This document shows positions 35,396 through 47,395 of a stretch of DNA of 64,000 nt, in pieces. Origin of the DNA: Membranipora membranacea. Lineage: Eukaryota; Bryozoa; Gymnolaemata; Cheilostomatida; Membraniporidae. The stretch's first letter is position 1; every line of letters starts with the position of its first letter. The position numbers were made by a program, and so were the translations under genes. Where the stretch lies: positions 14,990,062-15,054,061 of the forward strand of contig OU612074.1 of NCBI GenBank assembly GCA_914767715.1. The letters run 5' to 3'. Below the pieces are notes generated by a model. That model did no database searches, was not told where the DNA came from, and was given only the letters and a program-made list of their open reading frames with translations.

Positions 35396-37058
35396 ATGGC
35401 TGAACCAAATTCTACAACAACCATCGCAACAAATACAAACAGCAGTGACAGTAAAATCTTAGAAAACCACACAGAACACTTTGCTGGCGTAGCTGTTTGT
35501 ATGATCGGGCTTATATTGAATATCTCAGCAATCACTGCAATCTACAATAGCAGGTAGGCTTTTAGATGCACACCGTATTTAAAGTGTAATTCAAAGCCAT
35601 ATCTAGAGTATAGAAAAGCGAGTTCAATTGGTCCCATTATAAAACTGAATCGATCAGAAATATAGTGCAATTCATTCCCTCAATCAGGATGGATGTTTCA
35701 TTATCCTAATAATTATTTGATTTCAATTTACTTTCTGTCCTTATTTTCAGTTTAAAATGATGAATCGATGTGTCATTGTTTAACACCATTGCCATAAATG
35801 CAATTTATTCCATCGGGGTCAGAATTGATAACATCAAATTCAAAGAGCAATGAATAACTCTTCATATTAGTTGTTATAATAGTTGGGCTATTTGAGTCAT
35901 TTGTTTTACAGGCAAAAAAGGAAAAAAATGAGGACTCATAAGCGATTCCTATTGAATATCATAATCAGTGATATTTGGATTTCAGTCTCAGGAGCAGCAT
36001 ACTTCACAGTTTCTCTCTATAAAAAGTCTCTCTTCACTCACTCAGATATAGACGAGGACAGAATTACTTTGATGAACAGAGCAGATTGTATCAACTCTGT
36101 CATATACATGTGAGTTCTATTTACTTGTATGCTTGGATTATCAATACACAAATATCTGCGTGGCCAAGGAAATATGCATTGTGAAATAATCAATAAAAAA
36201 AAACTGATGAATTTTATTCTGTTATAGCCCAATGTTATGAATCAAACTTTTTATTTCAGATTTTGTATGATGAGTCATATAGGCAACCTTTTTGGACTAG
36301 CACTGATGTCGTTAGATCACTTCATTGCAATCAGTTGCCCACTCAAGCATAGAAGACTTCTTCGTAGATGTATGGTAGAGATGCTGATCACATCTGCGTG
36401 GATTTTGGCAATCATTTGCGGTTTTGCTTTCGAAGCTTCAACCTACACCTCAGTTAGTCTAGCAGTGTCAAATATCAGTAACGTTAACTTTGAGACACTG
36501 TGTGAGAAACGGGCAGAGCTGAAACCATTTACGAGAGCCCCTTCAAAGATAATCACGACAGTAATATTATTGGCAGTCATCGTTTTGGTATTCATTGGTA
36601 TTTTTGTTATGTACTGCTACGTAGCATGGGTAGCTCTTAAAGCCATTGAAACCAAGTGGTATTTTCAACGGTACTCCTGCACTTCATCCAATAATGCTCG
36701 ATCAGCTCAAAAGAGAAGGAAACAAGTTAAAGGAATTGGAACTACAATACTTTTGCTTGCTTCCTTCATACTATTGTGGGCGCCGGTAGAAGTATATTAT
36801 ACCCATTTCCTCACAAAAAATATTGTGTTATTGTCGAAGCTGACTCCCGATGAAAAGATTGGGAACATTCTCAAAGTTGTAGTTTGTTGCACATCACTTG
36901 TCGATGTAGGTATCTACTTCATGAGATCAAAGGAAGGAGCTGCTATGTTGAAGCGGTACAGGCAACGAAGATTATCCAATGGAAGAGATTGCAATTTGAT
37001 GCAAAGACAGTTGATTGACCCCCCCCCCCCTCCGTCTCTCCTGTCAGTCGCTAAATAA
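35396..37058 (+). CDS. Receptor D: three-exon rhodopsin-like GPCR, chimeric 3' end
   Basis: Putative membrane receptor of 384 residues, the inverted twin of B. Inferred exons are 35396-35553, 35912-36109 and 36260-37058, both introns in phase 2. Through TM5 it is nearly identical to B, with D138-H139-F140 before PLKH, the same sequon-rich N-terminus and the same loop-2 Cys. From TM6 onward it follows pseudogene F instead (YYTHFLTKNIV, LTPDEKIGNIL, KEGAAMLKRYRQRRL), and F-like sequence continues past the stop to about 37190. The tail reads DPPPPPSLLSVAK because a run of 12 C (37019-37030) is translated. Length differences in this run shift the end of the protein relative to F. The frame is open throughout, so it is probably functional. 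Confidence 0.86.
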
Positions 37059-37189
37059 TGTAAACGTTCACGAATGAATAACTTCAACAGTCCAAAGCTG
37101 GTAAGTCTTACAATGGTGTAAGCCTTACCAACTTCAGTTTCTAAGATTTTATTTACTGTAAATTTTCGCATTTATTTGAATTTTAGAAA

Positions 37190-37235
37190 TATTCACTGGA
37201 ACTACACTACTTTTGCTTGCATCATTCATACTGTT
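37190..37235 (+). pseudogene. Relic of a B-type TM6 segment downstream of receptor D
   Basis: The words GGAACTACACTAC and TTTTGCTTGCATCATTCAT match receptor B TM6 (with CATCATTC) rather than D's own TM6 (with CTTCCTTC). The match stops at CATACTGTT and joins directly to ACATACATGCATGAATAAG, which in the left arm lies about 200 bases past the receptor B stop. Confidence 0.7.
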
Positions 37236-40200
37236 ACATACATGCATGAATAAGTGTTTGTTTGCTTGTGTTTATGAAACAGTGCAAAATTGGAATTAAA
37301 AGAAAAAGAAAAATCGTATATCTTGTTTATATCATCTGTTGTCAGTTGTCACTTTTTAGTTCAAGTATAACGGTGTTATGAATTTTGACCATCAGGGAGG
37401 GTGATTACCATATCCTAGAACAAGTTCACCACTAAATGTATATGATGGGATGAGGCAGCCATCTGCCTGTTCTAACATGTTATTAGTTTAACGATATGCC
37501 ATATTCAAGTTGAATTGTCTTTTTAGCGAGACTTGAAAGCCTCAGGCTTTCTGAAAGAGAACCTTTTGTTAGAAATTTCGGATATGTTTTATCAAATTTA
37601 TGCAATACAGCTGTATGACATAGACATCACACAACAGATAGTTAAAACGTTTTTTCAATTTCATTTGTTAGGAAGGTATGCAGTCCTTTAGTAAAAAGTC
37701 ACATATCAATAACGGAAATCTGATGATTTTGACATTTTTTACAAGTTCAGGGGAGGGAAGGATTCCAAGTCTGCAAAAAGCAAAGCAAAAGTTCCAAAAG
37801 TCAGGAATAATTTCTAAGCTAATTAAAGTTTCTGATTTTAAATTCTTTCTCATTGATTTCATGGTTTTTCATAATAGGTCAAGAATAGGCAGCTGTTTCT
37901 TGATCATTTTCCAGTTTCATATTTATTGGAATTATATGCGTTGATTTCACAATAAGCAACCCGAAAGAACTTGCACTGATATGTTTGACAAATTACCGCT
38001 AAAAAATAAACAAACACAAGAAATGGTTTTTTTACACTATGCTGTTAGACAACCTGGCAAGTAAATATATATGAGCTTCAAACTACACCACCAAATGGAG
38101 CTAAATCTGCCGTATGAATTCAAGCAAAAAAATTCATCTGTGCCTGAAGAATGTATGAGAAGGTCTGGGATAGATGGGTCATACTTGACTTTGTAGGCAT
38201 ATATGAAGAGATGAGCTAGTACAAATTTTTGCATCCTAACATAAGAAATTATGACAAACCAAGAATATTACTGTTACTAATCTCTCTAACGCAAATATCA
38301 GGACAACCTGTCAACAGATCAAACCAACTTTACACCACCAGCAAAGAATCTAAACAGTGATGATTATTTATATTGGCACTTGTCTCGTCAAAGAGAAGAG
38401 CAGTAGATTGACATATTTGGCACCTTCATATGTATAGAGGTGTCAATCTCAGTATCTAAAATGTGGGTCAAAATCTCAAGTTCTATCTATGTCCAAAGAC
38501 TGAGAAATGAAAGTGCCTTAAGGGCATTGCCGCCATATTCAGCTAAAAGTTGCTCTCAGTTTGCAGGCAGGTTCAGAGCACAACTAGGGCATCGATTAAG
38601 CCCAGTAGTCAGTAGACTGCTGCAGGATTTGGACCCAAAACCTCAAACACTTGCTCTTTGCAGGCACCCTAATCAACTGAGCAATCTACTACCCATCTTC
38701 ATTCGCACAATGAATTTTCTTTGATATATCAATTACTGGAACAGGAATTGTGCAATTTGGAAAAGATATATAAATGATACAAACTTGTTTTAAGAAAATT
38801 CCTAAGAAGTAAAATGCCTTTCATTTCACAAGCAAATTCCTACCTCTAAGCACTATAGAGATGCAATTGACATTGGTTTGTTGCCACTAAGCTAAAAAAG
38901 ACGGGATACCTAACAACACAAAATCTGCAACCGAAAAATTTGGCAAGGACACAAACAAAATGCATGGTATCAATGTTTTTGCTAAATAATAAATCTACTT
39001 TTGACATTAAAAGCTGTAAGCCAACAGAATGTCATGTAGTGCCAATCATGCCGTGACACTGTGGTGATGTGACAGGTAAACAAATTCCCCCTTCTCATTT
39101 CTGTATACTCAGTTTTGCACTACTCTATATACGGCTATATCTCAGGAATTATCAAATAATTTGACAAAATTGTATAATCTGATGCGTTAACCATACCCAT
39201 ATCAGCCCACACCAGGAGCGGTGATTACAAAATATCTAAAGCGATTGATTCAAAGAAACACAATTCACAACGCATCCAATGAATAATTTTTGAATGCAGC
39301 GCCCACTCATTGGTTCCCTATTGTATGACTGATTGGGTTACAAGGAGTGCTGGTTCTGGAAAATAAAGGTCATTGGAAGAATCAGCATTCACCAGTGAGT
39401 CAGCTTGTTTTGATTTCTTAAATGTGGCATCCGGATGACCTTGAAATCACCTCCATGTGCAATGTCAGCTTGGTTCAGCATTCGAAGACTTTCTTGAAAC
39501 TGTGTAAGTGTGATTGAAGTGCATGTTCCGGTTACTACACCTGTCACCTACCTCAGTTCACTTTGGTGACACATGGGACACTTTGAATTCTGCAGAAGGA
39601 AGTTGGATTCTTTGCAATATTTGCATAGTATGCCAAATCTTAAGAGACTGTGACATAAATAATGCAAGTTTTCTGATCAAAGCATCAGTGGAAATCTTTC
39701 CGGTACCTTTCAAGTTTTCCATCATCTCATATAACACCGAGTGCCAACACATAACTTAACAAATGCTCATCTCTTTGGATGCAGCTTTGCTAGCTGATGT
39801 GTTGTATCAGATTGGTAGTCAATCAGAGCAGAGCTAACATGTTGACTATGTTTTACTGTTGCTATTATTGTGACTCATTATTATGGAAGAGGTAGAAGAA
39901 AACCTAGGTCACATGTTTGGTGAGTAGCATACAGTCAGTAGAAAATATTGCTCATGAAGTCTTTTGATGTCTCATTGCTGTTTTTGATTACTGCATATAT
40001 TTCTCCAATCAAACAAATCTTCTGCATATGGCCTTATGTTTAATTCATCATTAGGTTCACACTCACTCACAAACTACTAATCTGAGACTGCAAGACTTGA
40101 CCACCAAATTCAATGCAAATCAATATTTTTCATCATTATTATGTTTTGGTCTTTGTATATCGAATTACTGAGACTTTCATGTGTTCACCATTCAATTTCA

Positions 40201-40832
40201 CTTAATCAAGAGAAAAACTTCTCTGCATTTAATAGAAAAACTCTTGCTTAACTGACATGATGGCAGAATCACATGTATGTATGTATGTATCGAATATAGC
40301 TGCATTCACTGTGATCTATTATGGCAGGTACACTTTAATGGGCTTACATTATTTGAAGCGTAGGTCAATGGCAGAGTCGCAAACTTTTTAGTATAGACTC
40401 AATATAAGACTCCTTTCTAAGTTCAATAGATAAATAAACTTGGTCAGATTCAATTTGTGCAGTCACTGATTATTTTCAGAAAGGTAACACAATGTAGCTA
40501 TGTAGCCCACTGGTTTTGTTCTATACCTGCTCTTTGTCATCTTTCCACTTGAACGAGGCCAAAAAACAACAACAAAAACATATCATCATAAAAAGCCAAT
40601 CAAAACAATGCCAAGTCAAAACCGCAGCATCAATATGTGCTTATGGTAGTTCTAAACTTTAACAGGTAGCAGTAGACCAGACAAGCGTTAACCAATATGA
40701 CCAGCAGTTCTCTTAGTAAAGGCCAATCCTGTGGTTGAGTGCCCCAGGGGTTGCATTGGTAGAGTGAGTCGGTATAATATGCAAAGAGGCAAGTCAGTAA
40801 ATGTAACACGACCAAAAGTGATTCGTTTCGGT
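37236..40832. other. Right-arm non-coding DNA downstream of receptor D
   Basis: Mirror of 4060-7720. It contains a SINE at 38343-38700 and a GTAT microsatellite near 40274-40291. No gene supported. Confidence 0.45.
38343..38700 (-). repeat. tRNA-related SINE
   Basis: On the minus strand, GTAGATTGCTCAGTTGATTA (A-box side) and, about 35 bases later, GGGTCCAAATCC (close to the B-box consensus) form a tRNA-like head. A tail of about 250 bases follows. The same head, without the B box and body, remains in the left arm at 6541. Confidence 0.6.
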
Positions 40833-40958
40833 CATGTATGTACCTTAATTGTGTCAGTGGTGACAAATAAAATTTAACAATATTAACAATACCAATGGTG
40901 TTTGCCAACTACTGGTCTAAAAAGTGTAATACGTGACTCACTCATCTTTTTATTTCAG

Positions 40959-41640
40959 ATTGTGGATGGTTGGTCCGATAGCTAATAATTAAAGATTAGC
41001 TCTGATGTCACTGGATAACTTCATTGCTATCTGCTGGCCACTGAAACATCCTAAAATAACCCTGCAGAAATGCAGTATAGAGGCTGATCATATCTGCTTG
41101 TATGTGGCGCTCATGTGCTGTCTTGCATACTATTCAAATAACATTGCTGATATCGATGATTTTTGTGAGGGGTGGCCAAAAGTGCCCAAAGACCGACAAC
41201 AGGCCAATTCAGTTATGAATACAACCGGAACATTATTGAAAATTATTGGTCAGGTATTCCTTGCTATTTGTGTTAAGTACTGCTACATAGCATGGATAGG
41301 TTTTAAGGCAAGCAATTCAAAGAGGTATTTTCAACGGTATATCAGATCTTCATCTGAGAAATCGTCCGCTCAAAGGAAAATAAAGCAAATGAAAGGCATC
41401 GAAACTACAATACTATTGCTTTCTTTGGTCATTTCATTGTGGTCACCAATTGGAGTACATTCTGTACTTCTTCTTGCCAAAAGGTCTGTATTAGAAAAAA
41501 TTTAAATATCTTGCAAGTTGTAGTTTGCTGCAAACGACATGTTTATGTAGGTTTCTATTCTATGAGATAAAGGAAGGGACTTCCATGCTGAAGCGCCTGA
41601 AACACAAAAGGTTATCCAATGGGAAGTAAGAAATTTGACA
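40959..41640 (+). pseudogene. Receptor E: GPCR exon-3 pseudogene
   Basis: A TTATTTCAG acceptor is followed by TM3-like sequence (LWMVGPIAN). A TAA replaces the codon expected next to the LFG of TM3, then frame resumes with MSLDNFIAICWPLKH. The DRY position reads D-N-F. Loop 2 keeps a Cys (DDFCEGW), TM5 and TM6 are recognisable (YCYIAWIG, SLWSPIGV), and the frame stops at 41505. Remnants of TM7 (CCKRHVYVGFYSM-like) continue in another frame to about 41640. Exons 1 and 2 were not found upstream. It lies just outside the right arm and is not a simple copy of B or D. Confidence 0.85.
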
Positions 41641-42120
41641 CAAAGTCAGCAGACCTAATTCATTCACTTGATAATTTGCCAGACATTTAGCGTTGTAATA
41701 CATATCATTTCTAATTTGAGGGCGATATTAATTATATGGTAGATAATATATTAGGATATCTGAGTCGCTGTATAGGATCAGTGGTCTCAGTGGACTTTCT
41801 TTGTGGGTGCTCTCCAGGTCGAACATGCCTCGAATATTTTTGTAACATCCATATCAAAATTAACATAACAACTATGCAGATATGTATATCTGTAATAGTG
41901 TGATTGATAATAAATGACTGATATCTGGTCAAACGAGAGACATTTTCATATGGTATCTGCGCAGGATCCAAGGGGAATTGTTCTCCCAACATTCCATGTT
42001 TCTTTTTGGCTACTTATTTCCGCCAGTACCCACTCACATCTAACACTGTATATGAGTTCTTGCATGGTTGTTTAACTAGATATGTCTGCTGTACCTTTTA
42101 TTATATTCATTTTAATATCT
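41641..42120. other. Intergenic
   Basis: AT-rich, nothing recognised. The minus-strand open frame at 41992-41732 has no known domain. Confidence 0.4.
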
Positions 42121-43786
42121 CGCTGGCCCAGCGCGACGAAGTGCTATCTGGCAAAACCAAAAAAATCTTTTATAATCTTAGCTATGGGGTTTTTCATGCT
42201 CAAGATTTCAAATATGGTTGAAATTTTTTTCTACCTCTGTCCGTTCTCCAGATATCTGGTGCGACTTTGTTCTAACTGGCAGAGTTTTAAATATTATTTC
42301 CTCAGCCAGATAAAGAACTATCTGGCTTCATTCAATTTAATTGGTCAATCATGTGTTCTGTTATCAATGAGGGATTAGTGAAATAAGGTTTGTTTATAAT
42401 AGTTTATAAGCTGTATGTATAATTTCACTTTCATTTATCAGTTCGAATGGAAGGCTGTTCGATGACCTTACAATCTTAATACTGTGCTATCTGGTATGCA
42501 TAAATAAATATTATTTATGCATAATCTTTATTTCTCATTGACTTTGATAGGCAATAATAAAGTATATATATAATACTGACTGGTAAAAAATTATACTAGC
42601 AATATTTGATATCATATAATTTATAATTACTGTCTTTCTATGCAATTATTTTGATCTCCACTTTTCTTATAATATAGTTCTCGTTGTAATTTAGGTATGC
42701 TTGTGAAGTAGAGGAGTAGTTCATAATAGATTTCACTACTTTGACTGAAAAAATAGCCAAGTTAGACCGTTAAGCTATATTCTATCACTAAATGAATCAG
42801 TTTTAACATTGTTGCATGTCAACGTAATCTTCTGTTAAGGGATTATCTGCTTCCTTCAAAAATATCCAATTGTAAATAAAATCTGAGACAGAGCCCTAAT
42901 TAAAATTCTCCTTTGCTGGCAATTCCCTTTGCTGTGCTATCAAGTTACGTAATATTTTCTGCCATGGTCAATGGATGTGAAACATAGCTAAGACTAATGT
43001 TCAGTAGGGAGATGCCTACATGGCCAGAAAAAGGACCTCAAACTCAAATTAAAACAGTGAACTATTATAAAAACTGCCAACTTAAAAAGTGTAAAATTGC
43101 AAAGAAATATCATCAAATTTTATGTGAAATATATCTGAATCCTGCCCAAAACTCATACTCTCATCCTAGTTACATCATAAAGCCTTGTACCCACCAATGT
43201 GTTTTTTTAATCTCAGGAATTTCTAAGATTTTGCACTGGCAATCGTTATAGAATTTGTGGGTACCGCAAAATGCAGCACAACATATCGCACGGATGTAGA
43301 ATCAATTCTATTTTCGTGCGAAGGTATTTGTAAACGCACGATCTCTGTGTATTTTGTACCCACCAATCACAGCAATGCACAAGTGGTCGTGCATTATCGC
43401 AGATGAGTTCCTGGGACAGTTATGCAGTTGGTGGGTACCAGGCTTCATGCATACTTGCTTCATTGCCAGTTAGATCTTTATCGCGCTGTGATTTGATTAT
43501 TTTCCCTGCGATAAAAGTCTATCTGGCTTTGTTAATTGTAATTAAGGGATTAAAAATTCATTGTATAGAAATTTCAACTCATGGTAATTATATCATTTCA
43601 TAACAAATTCAAATTTTTTTTTTAACTTTATTGGCATAATTAAAATGCTAAACAAAATTTTAAAATAGTTAAAATTTTAAAACTATCGGGTTTAAAATTT
43701 TCCAGAAACAGGCCTGTCAAACTTAGATTTGAATTCCTGCAAATTGGAAAAGTGTCCAGATAGTACTTTGTCGCGCTGGGCCAGCG
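42121..43786. mobile_element. DNA-transposon-like element with 31-bp GC-rich inverted ends
   Basis: The left end (CGCTGGCCCAGCGCGACGAA, then GTGCTATCTGG) and the right end read in reverse complement differ at only two of 31 positions. ATCT flanks both ends (42117-42120 and 43787-43790), a possible 4-bp target duplication. CTATCTGG recurs inside (near 42318, 42487 and 43519) and at the right end, like subterminal binding repeats. The termini are self-complementary (GCTGGCCCAGC). The interior is AT-rich with no transposase frame, so it appears non-autonomous. The superfamily was not assigned. Confidence 0.78.
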
Positions 43787-43790
43787 ATCT

Positions 43791-44369
43791 ATAAAAATCA
43801 TCTTCCCTTACTACCCATCATAATTGTAGAAAATTTTAAATTTACTCTTGGCACGATGATTAGATGATTAGATGATAGAGAAAATGGATACTTTTTGAGA
43901 TAGATCAGGAAACAGGCAATTGTTACCAGCTGTCATTTCTGTCAATCAGATAGCACATTTAAGGAGATGACACATAGCATTCACTGGTCTGAAGGCTTTT
44001 ACAATTTTGTCATATTCATTATGCTGTAGGTCTTATTCCTATGTTTAACTTATCAAAAAAGTGAAGGAGTAACAATCCTCAAAGTCAAAAATGTGCGTCA
44101 AAATAGTCCACGAGAGTTCAGATAAATACCGGAACATAACACCCAAAACATATGTTTTGCGTATTAGAAAAACAGCAACATAATATGTGTGTGTGTTGGT
44201 ATTCCCTTCATTCATAATAATATGCAGGTATTCTGGGTAATTGAGGCATCTAGATATAGTTTATCTAGCATCAGATACAACGATACTTATTGCAGATATG
44301 TCGATATTGCCCCGTTGTTCTTCCTGAGGGGGTATTTCATCAGTCAAACTTATCATAACACATATTGAA
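43791..44369. other. Intergenic
   Basis: No gene seen. A short GATGATTAGAT repeat occurs near 43855-43877. Similarity to the duplicated arm begins around 44370. Confidence 0.4.
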
Positions 44370-44656
44370 CGCACTCGGCACCCTAAGAAATACTTGAACG
44401 AAGAAGTGACAACTGTCAACGGTTGCTTGTTATGTTCATGCAAGTTAATGGTTTTCCCATGGTAATTCCAATTACAATTTCGCATTGTTCCACAAGCCAG
44501 ACAAATGAACAACTCAACCGTGCATGTGCATGTGCATATATATATGAGTAAAAAAATGGTGAAAATAAATATTACTAAAATTTAAAAAACCGTGAAAATT
44601 TACAATAAAAAAAATCTTAGAAAGTGAAGTTGGTAAGGCTTACATCATTGTAAGAC

Positions 44657-45504
44657 TTACCAGCTTTGGACTGTGGAAGATATCCATTCATGAACGTTTA
44701 CATTACTTAGCGACTGACAGGAGAGACGGGGGGGGGGGGGGTCAATCAACTGTATTTGCATCAAATTGCAATCTCCTCCATTGGCTAATCTTCGTTGCCT
44801 GTACCGCTTCAACACAGCAGCTCCTTCCTTTGATCTCATAAAGTAGATACCTACATCGACAAGTGATGTGCAACAAACTACAACTGTGAGAATGTTCCCA
44901 ATCTTTTCATCGGGAGTCAGCTTTGACAATAACACAATATTTTTTGTGAGAAAATGGGTATAATATACTTCTACCGGCGCCCACAATAGTATGAAGGAAA
45001 GCAAGCAAAAGTATTGTTGTTCCAATTCCTTTAACCTGTTTCCTTCTCTTTTGACCTGATCGAGCATTCTTGGATGAAGTGCAGGAGTACCGTTGAAAAT
45101 ACCACTTGGTTTTAACTGCTTTAAGAGCTACCCATGCTATGTAGCAGTACATAACAAAAATACCAATGAATACCAAACCAATGAATGCCAGTAATATTAC
45201 TGTGGTGATTATCTTTGAATGGGCTCTCGTGGATGGTTTCAGCTCTGCCCGTTTCTCACACAATGTCTTGAAGTCAACATTACTGATATTGGGCACTGCT
45301 AGAATAACCGAGGTATAGGTTGAAGCTTGAAAAGCAAAACTGCCAATAATTGCCATAACCCAAGCAGATGTTATCAGCATCTCTACCATACTTCTAGGAA
45401 GTAGTCTACCATGTCTAAGTGGCCAACCAATTGCAATGAAGTGATCCAATGACATCAGTGCAAGGCCAAAAAGGTTGCCTATGTGTGACTCATCATGAAA
45501 AAAT
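44657..45504 (-). pseudogene. Receptor F: GPCR pseudogene (exon 3 only, frameshifted)
   Basis: Exon 3 starts at 45504 after a TTTCAG acceptor. It reads through TM3 (SLDHFIAIGWPLRH), loop 2 with its Cys (FKTLCEKR) and TM5 (MYCYIAWVALK). One extra T in TM6 (about 44996-45001, GCTTTCCTTC against GCTTCCTTC in D) shifts the frame. In the second frame LLWAPVEVYY and VDVGIYFMRS continue to the end. No exons 1 and 2 lie upstream, because that section is replaced by unrelated DNA. It is most similar to D in the 3' third. It could serve as a donor in gene conversion though not as a protein gene. Confidence 0.9.
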
Positions 45505-45544
45505 CTGAAATAAAAAGTTTGATACATAAAATAGGCTCAAATAC

Positions 45545-46245
45545 TTCTTTATGACTAATAACCGGAGTTGTAGGGAGTACTCCAGACCCCCCCCCCCCCG
45601 GCCTATCGGGAGTCGAATTTACAACTCCAGATTTTCGGGGGATGGATAGATCTGGGGTTGGGAGAGAAAATCTTGGGTTGAAAAGTATAACAGGCTAAAA
45701 TAAGCTCAATTCTGATACAAGTTTTTCTTCTTATTTTGTGTTTTCAAGGACCGTTACTAGGGACTTTTTATTCAAGTCTCCTTTTCCAAAGATTTTAGAA
45801 CAAAAATTATTTATTTAGAACATGCTTCCTGAAATTATTACCTCCCACCCACAAAATTGATCCGTTGTGTGTTCATCTGGATTTTGGCCAAGGTCAGTCA
45901 AAGTCATAGCTTGAAATTCACATGTTCACAGTTTTTTGATTGATTCTAATACATTCCACAGTGGATGTGCTCTTGACCAATAGATTAAGATTGTTTGGTG
46001 GGTGGATAGAGGAAACCGTTTTTCTCTCAGTCTCATTCCTCTTAGTATTCACTTCAACACCCCCCCCCCCCCCACCCAACCTGTGCACTATTCAATTCAG
46101 GTTAGTAACCTAGGCCCACTCATTCACCACCATGATCATCATACTACCGTTCTAACTGGTTGTCTCTGTGAGTGATAAAATTCCCATAAGTTATTGGAAA
46201 TTTGTAGGCATACATATATGCCTAGCAGGTGTTTGTATGAAGGAT
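45545..46245. other. Non-homologous segment replacing exons 1-2 of copy F
   Basis: It contains poly-C tracts (about 45586-45598 and 46062-46072) and a short inverted pair (GGAGTTGTAGGGAGTACTCC near 45553 with GTCGAATTTACAACTCC near 45611). It has no similarity to the receptor locus and no gene. Confidence 0.5.
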
Positions 46246-47395
46246 GGAGAATTTGTGAAATCATTCATTGTATTGCATTATTTGATCAGGCTGGGACTTA
46301 ATATTATAATTTTAATCAGTTCAATCTGTGACAACTGTTAACTCTCTGCCTTTATAGGGAGGGCGCGACAAGAATATAAGAAGGGACTCCAAGGTGTGTA
46401 GATGTGTATTCAATTCAGTACTCACTCTGTCAGGCACTCTGTTTGATATAAAAACAAATTAGTTGAAAGTGAAGAACCTAGAATGTGAGAGACCCACCTA
46501 ATATGCAGCCTCTCCTGCTTCCTATCTAAGTTATGATCAAGAATAAACTAAGGGGATGAACATTCTTACCCTAGAGTGACACAACTTCACACATGACTGA
46601 CAATCATTATACATAAAAAGTTAGAAGTTGTCTATTTATAATTTGAACGATAGGTTCTCGCTTCCTGATTCGGCAATGAGGATGGCATTGTACAATTATA
46701 TGGAACGATGTCAGAATACTGGGCTTTCTGCTTCCATAGTCTTTATTTCCGCTCAGACAATTTTTTGTAATCTGAAATGTTCGTCATTCTCTGATTCATT
46801 GGGAATCATATGCTGTCCTGGAATGAGGTCTATTGCTGTGATGTTATGCCAACTAACATCTTCCCACATGAATCATCATACCAGAAGTGTCAAAGCCCTC
46901 AGTCTTCAGTGCATTTTGTGCCAATTTCTGATGATTGGTACCATTTTAATAGAAATGATAACCACCAAAGTTTTTCTTGTCCATTACAATCTCTTATCAA
47001 ACAACAGGCCACAAATACACTTAAAACAAACAAACAAACAGTTCGTGAAATAGACTTTTGAATTGAAATTTCCGATTTGTTAGAGCCAGACTCTCAATGG
47101 GAGAAAGATCCGTTCTGGAACCACCAACTGGAGAATGCGATAAGCCAGGATACCAGGTGGTGGAGGAGCTTGTTGTTGCAGGAGATCTAAATGGAAATGT
47201 TTGCATGGATAGAGCAGGGTATGAAAGATGGCATGGATGACAGACTTTAGGACAGAGGAATGAGGAAGGTGAGAGGATCCTTGGATCAGCTCAGATGTAC
47301 GACCTAGCGCTAGTCAACACCTCCTTTAAATAGAAGGATGAGCATTTGGTAACATACAGGAGTGGTCACTTCTTTTATGTTATCGATTGTATACT

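Larger units (their letters stand above)
32215..40832. repeat. Right arm of large inverted segmental duplication
   Basis: Reverse complement of 4060-12870, collinear except for indels. Right-arm-specific features are a LINE fragment at 33269-33672 and a fuller SINE at 38343-38700. Near 36790-37235 the receptor 3' region was replaced by F-type sequence. The spacer between the arms is about 19.3 kb. The outer edge is placed where the match to 4060 ends. Confidence 0.88.
44370..47395. repeat. Partial third copy of the duplicated segment (left-arm orientation)
   Basis: Stretches match the left arm in the same order. 44370-44420 corresponds to about 7565-7620, 44740-45535 to receptor B exon 3, and 46250-47395 to about 9750-11140. 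The section that should hold exons 2 and 1 is replaced by 45545-46245, which has no similarity to the arm and carries C runs. About 140 bases near 47085 are also missing. Confidence 0.8.
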
